A stretch of 64,000 bases of DNA, taken from Heliopora coerulea (Eukaryota > Cnidaria > Anthozoa > Scleralcyonacea > Helioporidae). The position numbers and the translations under genes are program-made. Shown here one piece after another: positions 56,657 through 64,000 of the stretch (positions are counted from its first letter, which is position 1; each line of letters begins with the position of its first letter). The notes under the pieces are model-generated. The model saw nothing but the letters and a program-made list of their open reading frames with translations. It did no database searches and was not told the origin of the DNA. The stretch covers positions 806,001 through 870,000 of the forward strand of contig JASJOG010000084.1 in assembly GCA_030142905.1 (NCBI GenBank), given 5' to 3'.

Positions 56657-59600
56657 TCATTTATTTGTACAAGGCAAAGGCGTGCTAAAAAGATCTTGTT
56701 CCATTGGCTTAGAAACCCACTGACTATACTTAGATAACTTAAACTGTTTTTTCATCTCTTGTTTTGTCCTCTGGAAATCGTCTGCCAAACTTTTAGCTTC
56801 TCTGTACGTCTCTGCTTCCAAAAGTTGTTTAAACTGCGGAACCTTACGACACAGCTCTCGAAACATACCATAAAAAGCTGCCTTGCACAACCGGGAAGGA
56901 GTCGGCGCGTTATCGGTCCTCGTCAAGCAAGCTCCGTCTCGTCCATCAGTTACCTCGGCACTGGTATCCCCGAGAGACCAATTGATACTGATGTTGTTGG
57001 TTTTCTCTGTCTCACGTGGGGGGTCATAAGCCGTGACCCGACCAATCCAAGGATGGTTCACGCGATAGGGCCGAAGCAGACGATCATTGAGATCATCTTT
57101 GTGCTGAAGCCGACAGCAAACAGCTCTGGCGAGATGACCGTGATCGTAAAGATAACCCAAAGTCAGGCTATCAAGGTAGACAGGCTCGATAAAATGACTA
57201 AGTAGGGCACCCTGTAGACCAAGAACGTTCCACCGACAGATCTTATCGCTGCACGACATCGTGCGCAGACGTTCACCCCGAAGGAGACCGTCCCAAGTCT
57301 GAGGTGGTGCATCGAAGTCGATCGGAAGCGTTCCCTCACCATCCTCAATTTTTGTGCGCAAAATGCCTTGTTGTTTCGACGTAAATGTGGGCTGGTGCTG
57401 TCGAGAAAATGATCCTGCAGTGCCTTCGATACTTTTCCCTTCGCGTGGCGTAAAGAGTGCGCTATCACCGCAAGGAGCCGTGCTGATATACAAGTGGAAG
57501 CTGATACCTTCACGAAGGCTAAGTTTACGTGCGTTCGGCCCCTTGGTGAAAATGGACTCCTGGCCAGCGAAGAAGTTACTAATCTCTTTGTAAAACACGC
57601 GTAGCAGGCCTCTTCTCGCCACAATTTCCGCGTGGGAATCATTCACTTTCTTCCCCTCAAGGCTGAGCCGTTGCCCCGTAATGCATCGGTTTCCAGCACC
57701 CAGGCTGACCACCCGGCCAATGTCCTCGCTACCAGTCTTCATCACCATGCACGCAATCACCTTACGACCTGCAAATGAAGCGGATATCGTGGGTGCGAGC
57801 CGGGCAAAAAGTTGGTGGCTGAGCGCAGCGATGCGGTCAAAATGAGTCCACGACCGATTGTGAGGAATGGACGGTAAATTACCTAGATCAACACCACCGT
57901 CTGGAGAGTCGGAACTTTGTCGGGAGTCGCTCGGACTGTGACCGATTTCCCGGAGGGCGACGTCAGCAGCTTGTCTTTTCGCTTCCTTCATGTTGCCAGC
58001 GGTTACGGGAGTAAATGTACGATTTCCAACTTTTGCCGCAACAGTGAACGATGGTTTGCCGACCATTTTCTGTGAAATGACTTCAAATGTCGCTTCCGCC
58101 TTGTTCTTCTGCGCAAGGTTGTTTAATGCACTGACAGGATTTTTGTTGATGGAGGCAAAAGAGACTTCGAAAAACCCTTGGCTATCAGACGGTGATACAC
58201 TGGCCTGGGACTGAGTGTGTGATGAGTTCACGTGAGATAGAGCGTTCGACGACAAGGCCTGGTGACGATTTGGCGGTGATAAGGATTGCGGCTTGGAAGC
58301 TTTTGCAGGGTTCAGTTGCTGGAATGACTTTGGCATTTGGTTGTCACGTTTTAAAGCTGGGTTAATTTTTTGTAGATTGGAGTTAGTGGGGGTAGACTTT
58401 GTATATCCTTGGCAAAGTTTCCAAGTCGGTGGAGAATCAAGCACTTTTGTGATGACACCCTGAGCCTGCATGCGATACAGTACAGGGTTAATCTCCTTTT
58501 TAGTTGAAGCTCCAAGAGATTTTCTGATGCTACTTGTACTACAAGGATGCCCCTGGTTTTTGAGAAATGAGACAATGTTAGTTTCCAAGGGTGGTGCCGA
58601 TGTCTGAAAACTTGTTGGTGGATTTGATGATCCTAAATTTTGCATACTTCTGTGCATGGATGGGTTGCTGGAGGAGGGAGCACCTTGTGGCTGACTTTGT
58701 CTCAGGGTGCAGCTAGGAACTGGACCTTGCTTGAGAAATGCTTTAAACATGTCGGCTGATGGGGGAGGTGGTCTGTGATCAACACTGGAGAGCAATAGAT
58801 GTGTTGTTTGAGCAGAATTTCCTCTAGGAATGCTTGGCAAGGTTGTTGGTTTACTTTTCACTGACATCAGTGAGCTTGGATGAAGAGACTGCTGGGAGAC
58901 AACTGCTAATGGTGTAGTGGTATTTGATTCAAAATGCTTGGGATCCCTTGCAACTGGAAGAACAGACTTACTTGTCAGGGAGGCAGTACCAGAAATAGTT
59001 TGGGAATTCTGACCTATATTTTGTCCAATGCTTGCTAAGGATCTCTGTAGAAGAGACTGTGGTTTCACATGGCAACCATAACTTTTGGAACTTACTGTAG
59101 GTTCCTCTTTATGATTCTTGTACTCAGTCATTTCATCAGGGTTTGTATTAGAACAGCTTTTTGACTTAGTCAAGTTCTGGACAGGTGCTGCAGGATACTG
59201 TGATTGTTTTATTAATGATCTGAAGAGATCCTGTGAAGGAGGCGGTGGTCGACCTTTGGATTTAATAGCAGCCCCAGAAGAGGAACTTTCAGATACTGCA
59301 AAATTCACCTGATGCTGGTTAATATGGTTGCTCTTGGGTGGAGTATCACTGAACATTTGAGATGCACTCTGTCCTAGTGGTTGGTATTTACTAGATTTGT
59401 GTGTTGAACTAGGGGAAAAAGTATGAGTGGATTCTGGTAAATCATTTCCTGAAGACCGAAAGTAATCCATAGTTCCAGAGTGATGGGAGTATGGATCCAT
59501 TTCACTAGTAGTCCACTTCTCTTCATCTAAATATTCTTCAGGTGTGGAACTTTCATCATAAATACCCTCGAGGACCATGTACATCTTTTGGCGAGGGTTA

Positions 59601-59677
59601 AGAGGGGATCCTTGTGGATCATTGTAACCATAATCGTCATCGCTGTTGTATGGTTCAGGACTTCTTGGATTCAACAT
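56657..59677 (-). CDS. ADAR: ADAR-type dsRNA adenosine deaminase with Z-alpha domain (single coding exon)
   Basis: Converts adenosine to inosine in double-stranded RNA. The reading frame is 1006 aa from the first ATG at 59677; the frame is open a little further upstream but has no earlier ATG. From the N-terminus: a long disordered region with two copies of an RPPPPSxDxF motif (about 143-158 and 301-316); a Z-alpha winged-helix domain (about 362-423) keeping the nucleic-acid contacts N397, Y401 and W419; one dsRNA-binding domain (about 513-579); and the deaminase domain with HAE (H682, E684), PCGDSALF (C736) and MSCSDK (C809) as zinc/active-site residues and the base-flipping Glu (E781, in GEGTLP). 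All catalytic residues seen are intact. Human ADAR1 has two Z domains and three dsRBDs, so this form is simpler. Coding sequence is uninterrupted although neighbours average over ten exons. A 5' UTR intron is possible (acceptor-like TTGATTTAG near 59732). Confidence 0.97.
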   Translation of the reverse strand: MLNPRSPEPYNSDDDYGYNDPQGSPLNPRQKMYMVLEGIYDESSTPEEYLDEEKWTTSEMDPYSHHSGTMDYFRSSGNDLPESTHTFSPSSTHKSSKYQPLGQSASQMFSDTPPKSNHINQHQVNFAVSESSSSGAAIKSKGRPPPPSQDLFRSLIKQSQYPAAPVQNLTKSKSCSNTNPDEMTEYKNHKEEPTVSSKSYGCHVKPQSLLQRSLASIGQNIGQNSQTISGTASLTSKSVLPVARDPKHFESNTTTPLAVVSQQSLHPSSLMSVKSKPTTLPSIPRGNSAQTTHLLLSSVDHRPPPPSADMFKAFLKQGPVPSCTLRQSQPQGAPSSSNPSMHRSMQNLGSSNPPTSFQTSAPPLETNIVSFLKNQGHPCSTSSIRKSLGASTKKEINPVLYRMQAQGVITKVLDSPPTWKLCQGYTKSTPTNSNLQKINPALKRDNQMPKSFQQLNPAKASKPQSLSPPNRHQALSSNALSHVNSSHTQSQASVSPSDSQGFFEVSFASINKNPVSALNNLAQKNKAEATFEVISQKMVGKPSFTVAAKVGNRTFTPVTAGNMKEAKRQAADVALREIGHSPSDSRQSSDSPDGGVDLGNLPSIPHNRSWTHFDRIAALSHQLFARLAPTISASFAGRKVIACMVMKTGSEDIGRVVSLGAGNRCITGQRLSLEGKKVNDSHAEIVARRGLLRVFYKEISNFFAGQESIFTKGPNARKLSLREGISFHLYISTAPCGDSALFTPREGKSIEGTAGSFSRQHQPTFTSKQQGILRTKIEDGEGTLPIDFDAPPQTWDGLLRGERLRTMSCSDKICRWNVLGLQGALLSHFIEPVYLDSLTLGYLYDHGHLARAVCCRLQHKDDLNDRLLRPYRVNHPWIGRVTAYDPPRETEKTNNISINWSLGDTSAEVTDGRDGACLTRTDNAPTPSRLCKAAFYGMFRELCRKVPQFKQLLEAETYREAKSLADDFQRTKQEMKKQFKLSKYSQWVSKPMEQDLFSTPLPCTNK

Positions 59678-60128
59678 AACAACTAGCACGTTGCAACCGA
59701 CACGATGTCGAAAACTCGACCTAAATCAAGAAATATGACTTGTTTCTTCGTAGCTTCCCAATAAATACAATTTCTGGCGTCTTATCATTGCTTTTCCATC
59801 AATATCCAATGGTTGCATTAGTGCAATACGATATAAATAACGTAGTGAATCTTGTTCGTGAACCCCCTCTCTGAATTTTACTCCATATTGATTAAGAACT
59901 GGACTCTAGTTTATAAAGTTTATAATGATAAATTGTAACTGATTGGTTAAAGGAAATTTTATCGGTCCAATTAGAAAGCTTGGAATAGGTTGTCGTTGGT
60001 TGGATACAAATGAAGCTTTTCCAAACAACATGGCTCCGGAATTTGTTTTTGACCGCATATTTGTTTTATTTTTACCAGTAAGCACATAAATAAATCGAAA
60101 TGACGCTTGTAAACCCGTGATTATCGAG
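59678..60128. promoter_or_regulatory. Divergent promoter region, ADAR / KIF27-like
   Basis: The start codons of ADAR (left) and the kinesin (right) are 451 bp apart on opposite strands. The interval contains several CCAAT-type words: CCAAT at about 59799, GATTGG at about 59940 and TCCAATTAG at about 59967. No clear TATA box. It is likely to serve both genes. Confidence 0.6.
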
Positions 60129-63100
60129 ATGGAAGAGGTTCCAGTTCGTGTAGCTGTCAGGGTAAGCAGAGTGCCGACGTCTTTGCACACAATTTTTGCA
60201 TTAAGTATGGCAAAGTGTTTGAGGACACGAATGTGAAGTGTCAACATAAAGAATCGATTTCAAACGTGTAGCATTAATTGCATGAACTGTTCATAGACCA
60301 GACTACGGCCATGAAGTTTACGCTTGAGGAAGACTTACATTAATGCTTTACTGCAATGAGGAAATAAAATTAATAATTGTTAATTAATGTCATTGTTACT
60401 CAGTCTTATATGAAGACGTCTGTCGATTTATCTGTTAACCTTCCCTGAAAGTCTATATGTTACCTTACTTGAAAAGCTATTGATTTTAGTCTTCATTATA
60501 AAATTAAGATTAATATCTCTTCCGAATGTTGCATGTTAAGGTGGAATGTACCGACCAAATTGGTGTGAAATACATTAAACTTTGTAATAAAATTATTACA
60601 AAGTTCAAACTAGGGGCAAGTTTTCCTAAATTCACCCTGTCATAAATTTAGTAGTTTGCACCTGCTGCAAACCTATTATTTTCTAAAATATTTATTTTTT
60701 GGTCAGGTACGACCCCTGGTCGGTCAAGAGAAGACTCACAATGTTCCCAAGTGCATCACATTTGTACCTGACAAACCTCAGGTCATTTTGGGTAAAGACA
60801 GAGGATTCACATTTGACCACGTGTTTCAACCTTCAGTATCCCAGGTTAGTCACTGTATATCTGTGAAAGGATGAGAACTTATGTGGTTGTATTTTTCCTG
60901 TATATAAGAAGGGTCTTTGCTCGAAACATTGGAATTCTTTGAAGTCAGTTACAGCAGTTAACAACCTGTTAACTTTTTTCCCTGTACATACCCTGTTGCC
61001 AGTGGAATATCATGCTTTATTATATGGCTGAGTTTGCTATCCGGTCTGTATGCAAAATGATGCATGCTGATTGGAAAAAAGTTTTTAGTAAGTTTTTTGT
61101 ACAGACCGGCCAGTTTTGGCAGGAAAATTTCTGAGTTGATTTGAAGAAAAACAAGCCCGATTCAGGTATGTGTTATAGAAGATTTATAAAAACAAACTTC
61201 AAAAAAGAAGTTAAATGTTCTCAATGATAATTTTAAGCAGAAAACTAGATGAGTAGATGCATAAACTCATGAAGAAATAGCTAAAAACAAGCAAGTAAAT
61301 CTAAGCTGCCAACTCACAAACACAAAGCTTTGTTAAAAGCGATGAAGAAAACAGCCAGAAGCCATATAATAAATTCCTTATTAACCTTGTTTGTTTGGTC
61401 TGTATGGAAAAGTATTTGCCCTCAGTTTTTTTGCACACAAACCTCGCTCCTTCATTGCTTGGTCTGTATGAAAACCTCAGGCAAATACTAATCCATACAG
61501 ACCTCACACTCAGTTAATAAGTAATCTTTTAACCCTTTCCTGCCCACCATTGTGGTACAACAACAAGTATCAGTAACAGAACAATTGAAATAACAAAACA
61601 AAAAACAAAAGAAAACAAAGAACAAAATGAAAAAATTCATGCAGGAAAGGGTTAAATTACTTACTGCTCAAATGCTGTTAAACCATTTTAAACATTCATA
61701 AATAACATGTGAATTCTCAAGCAAATAATTGGGAGTTTTTTTTTTCAATGGCATACCATGTGAGCAAACTATTCACAGTACATTTACATCAAGATGAAAT
61801 ATATTATCTTGAGGAATGAGAATGATAATAGGACTTGTACAGTTGCTATGGAGGTCTTCAGTTAAATTATAGCATTCTCTTGATGTCATGTGAGAACTAG
61901 AGGTCTCCTCTATTGTGAAGACAAGCTATAGGTATTTCAGGGCATTATAATAGTCTTTTTGTTATAACCTCCAGTCAATACACATTTTGGAAATAGTAAA
62001 CTATTATCTACTGAATTATTGATGCAAATTAAATAACTAAGTTTGTTAAATTGCATGGCCATATATTTGAGGTTTTAACCTAAAGTTTCATAATTGATGG
62101 TTTGTGCATAACATCACAGCCATATCTGGGTTGAACTTATGTTTTTAATTTCAAGGAATTGATTTCAAAACATTCATAAATCTAAATGGACTCTTCATGA
62201 ATTCATTAACAATGGTTTAATAGAAATTTATTAATGTTGGTGGTGTATTTAATTGCCCTTTATAGTGACAAAGAGAAGTTGGATTTCTTATAGGCTGAAG
62301 TTTATAAAACTTGTGTAGAACCCTTAGTTGAAGGATGTTTTGATGGATATAATGCTACTGTATTTGCTTATGGACAAACGGTAAGAGCCCTAACTTTCTC
62401 TGAGCCACTTGAGATTTATATTTTAGAATGGTATTTCTGGAAATGCAAAAACTTCAATCAGTTGTTATTATTTAATATTTTAATTGTCATATTTCAGGGC
62501 TCTGGCAAGACCTATACTATTGGCAGTGCAAATACAACAGAGCTGCTTGATGAAGAATATGGTGTTATTCCTAGGGCTGTGGGGCAAATTTTCCATATCA
62601 TTGAGGTATTAAGGAGATGACTGTTAACTCATTAAGGGGCACTAGTAAAATTGTCAGACGTTAACCAGGATAAAATAAAATATCACCCTTGGGGAGTGGG
62701 TTGAATATGCATGTGTGGGCTAGGTGTGCATGCAAGGATGAGTGTGCATGGGTGGGTACATCCTTATGTGTGGGTGCTGTTTTGTGTGTGTGTGACTGAG
62801 TGCATGCATGCAATACACTATTTGGAGAAGTCTACTTTAAATTTATCCTCTTTTGTTATCATTCTAGTCTTCGTATTGCCTCTCCTTGTTAGTTTACACT
62901 TAATACAAAGTTGCAACTTCGAACAAAATTCACATTAGTTTGGTAATGTTGTGGTGGTTCTTGTTGTATGCTGAACCATTTAAATTGCAGTTTTGCCAAT
63001 TTTGCAACAGGAACGGGGGCACAAAGTTCATTTTGTTGTCAGTGCATCTTACATTGAGATTTACATGGAGGAAGTTCGAGATCTTCTGGATTTAGAAACG

Positions 63101-63733
63101 TCAACGAAAGATATTCATATTCGAGAAGATGAAAATGGAAATACAGGTAGATCTGAATGGATCACGTAGTGGAAGTGGTTTTGTGCAAGAAAATTCTGAA
63201 AAGAGAATATCTGAGTGTTAATTGTGTGCAGGAGGAGCCTCCTGCAGATTTCGAACTCTCTGTCAGAAAATATATTTAGAATTTTTTCCTTTGGATACTA
63301 GAGTAGTGGTTGAACGAATACCCCAGTTACACTGTTAACATTTTGGGCACGCCTAAAACTTTGGCGCAGGTGCCGCTATTTTTGGGCATGGTACAGGTGC
63401 TTCTCACAGTGTAAACGGTGCGTACTTTTAAAATTTGGTACCTGGAATTTAGTCGCGCCGAACACCTCCGTATATGTTGGTTTCGACACGGCTAATTACC
63501 TGTGCCGTGCTGAAAACGTTACAGTGTAAACGAGGTTGAAGAGGCATGGTGTTAGTCTAAATGCACTTTGATTTTTTTGTCATTAGTAATTACTGGTGCT
63601 ACAGAACAAGTAGTGGAAACAGCAGATGAAGCTCTGAGCTGTCTTGATGCTGGTTCAGCCGGTAGACATGTTGGCCGCACGAACATGAACGAACACTCTA
63701 GCAGATCACATGCCATATTTACCATTTATATTG
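60129..63733 (+). CDS. KIF27: Kinesin-4 family motor protein, KIF27/KIF7-like (5' part, truncated by window edge)
   Basis: N-terminal motor domain of a kinesin closest in pattern to KIF27/KIF7 (Drosophila Cos2 group), which act in cilia and Hedgehog signalling. Exons seen: 60129-60161, 60707-60844, 62294-62380, 62498-62605, 63011-63146 and 63587-63733, about 216 codons, all in phase; the last donor (G|GTACGT) shows that the gene continues past the window. Motifs: VRVAVRVRPL start, [25 protein letters not shown]-loop (split by the exon 3/4 boundary), [16 protein letters not shown], and [12 protein letters not shown] (switch I). The [18 protein letters not shown] segment is characteristic of the KIF27/KIF7 branch. 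Whether it is KIF27 or KIF7 cannot be settled without the stalk. Introns 2 and 5 carry inverted-repeat elements. Confidence 0.92.
60578..60605. repeat. Short palindrome in kinesin intron 1
   Basis: AACTTTGTAATAA is followed by its near-exact complement ending TTACAAAGTT, forming a 28-base palindrome about 100 bases before exon 2. The function is unknown; it may be the core of a small element. Confidence 0.65.
61397..61503. repeat. Hairpin repeat in kinesin intron 2
   Basis: Arm 61397-61420 (starting GGTCTGTATGGAAAAG) is complemented by 61480-61503 with 22 of 24 bases matching. The same GGTCTGTATG word also recurs at 61461 and near 61041, with a complement (ACAGACCGG) near 61103, suggesting several nested or repeated insertions over 61035-61510. 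Confidence 0.7.
61529..61655. repeat. Perfect 15-bp terminal inverted repeat, 127-bp element
   Basis: TTAACCCTTTCCTGC at 61529-61543 and its exact complement at 61641-61655 bound an A-rich 127-bp block in kinesin intron 2. It looks like a small non-autonomous element or part of one. Confidence 0.7.
62705..62812. repeat. TG/TGCA-rich low-complexity tract
   Basis: TGTG and GCATG words dominate about 100 bases of kinesin intron 4. Just before it (62622-62700) is a fragment of the dispersed CTCATTAAGGGGCA repeat family. Confidence 0.7.
63324..63535. repeat. Element with AGTGTAAAC-type ends in kinesin intron 5
   Basis: The left end (CAGTTACACTGTTAACATTTT) is roughly the inverted complement of the right end (AAAACGTTACAGTGTAAACG). 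The interior repeats CAGTGTAAACGGTGCG. It is a MITE-like element of about 210 bases. A block with similar GTTTACAC ends occurs near 31012-31180. Confidence 0.55.
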
Positions 63734-64000
63734 GTACGTACAATGATAAGTAATAATATTACATATACTTTATCCGTGAGCTTGTACTCTTGTGATTTGT
63801 TCTGATATTTGTTTTTGAAACCGAATCCAGAGACGTCGTCTTCAAGATTAAAAATTCTGCGTTAAATTACAGAAGCTTAGCTAACTAAAATCTTTCTGCA
63901 GTATTGCAAGTTCTGCGTGATCAGTAATGAAAATTCCTGATCAGAAATGGGAACGAAATAATTAGTAACGGAAATTCCTCAATCAATAATGCTAATTTCG
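63734..64000 (+). other. Start of kinesin intron 6
   Basis: Begins with the donor GTACGT and runs off the window. No further exon is seen. The last bases contain related words (GAAATTCCT with TCAGTAATG, CAGAAATGG, CAATAATGC) suggesting a small tandem array that continues beyond the edge. Confidence 0.6.

Noticed and set aside
56759..58575. Open frames of up to 159 aa overlapping ADAR on both strands
   Set aside because: They are shadow frames of the GC-richer ADAR coding sequence with no recognisable domains.
59678..59689. Extending the ADAR start upstream to the GTG at 59689
   Set aside because: Animal initiation at GTG is rare, and an ATG lies four codons downstream at 59677.
1..64000. 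CRISPR arrays, operons or bacterial contamination
   Set aside because: No regularly spaced repeats or prokaryotic gene layout; introns and gene families are animal throughout.

Overview
The window is animal nuclear DNA: AT-rich, with multi-exon genes using GT/AG introns and many short dispersed repeats. Gene content and repeat style (small foldback elements, a tRNA-derived SINE, interstitial TTAGGG tracts) fit an invertebrate, most likely an anthozoan cnidarian (coral or anemone). That assignment is an inference from family resemblance; no species is claimed. There is no prokaryotic, viral or CRISPR-like organisation, and no ribosomal RNA gene was seen.

Seven protein-coding genes can be assembled exon by exon with consistent splice phases. 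In order: (1) an acetylserotonin-O-methyltransferase-like SAM enzyme, + strand, 5455-9805, 3 exons, about 389 aa. (2) SPT5/SUPT5H, the DSIF transcription elongation factor, - strand, 25061-11244, 31 exons, about 1019 aa. (3) WDR4, the non-catalytic subunit of the tRNA m7G46 methyltransferase, + strand, 25248-30908, 11 exons, about 393 aa. (4) VCPIP1, an OTU-type deubiquitinase acting with p97/VCP, + strand, 32959-40794, 8 exons, about 1390 aa. (5) RUNDC1, a coiled-coil and RUN-domain protein, - strand, 53762-41293, about 20 exons and 629 aa. (6) an ADAR-type dsRNA adenosine deaminase with a Z-alpha domain, - strand, 59677-56657, one uninterrupted coding exon of 1006 aa. (7) the motor-domain half of a KIF27/KIF7-type kinesin-4, + strand, from 60129 and running off the right edge.

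Gene orientation produces distinctive junctions. SPT5 and WDR4 are head to head with 186 bp between start codons. ADAR and the kinesin are head to head with 451 bp between start codons. VCPIP1 and RUNDC1 converge on one AT-rich module carrying a poly(A) hexamer on each strand. The genes are mostly housekeeping and RNA-related and do not form one pathway.

The first 5.4 kb holds no complete gene, only a coding-like remnant near 643-973 and small repeats. Introns and intergenic stretches carry microsatellites, long polypurine/polypyrimidine tracts, foldback elements, a SINE and a 418-bp duplication. The observations most worth following are the intronless ADAR with a duplicated proline-rich motif, the palindromic 221-bp elements flanking the catalytic exon of the methyltransferase, and an upstream ORF whose stop overlaps the RUNDC1 start. 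No unmistakably new multi-gene system was found.
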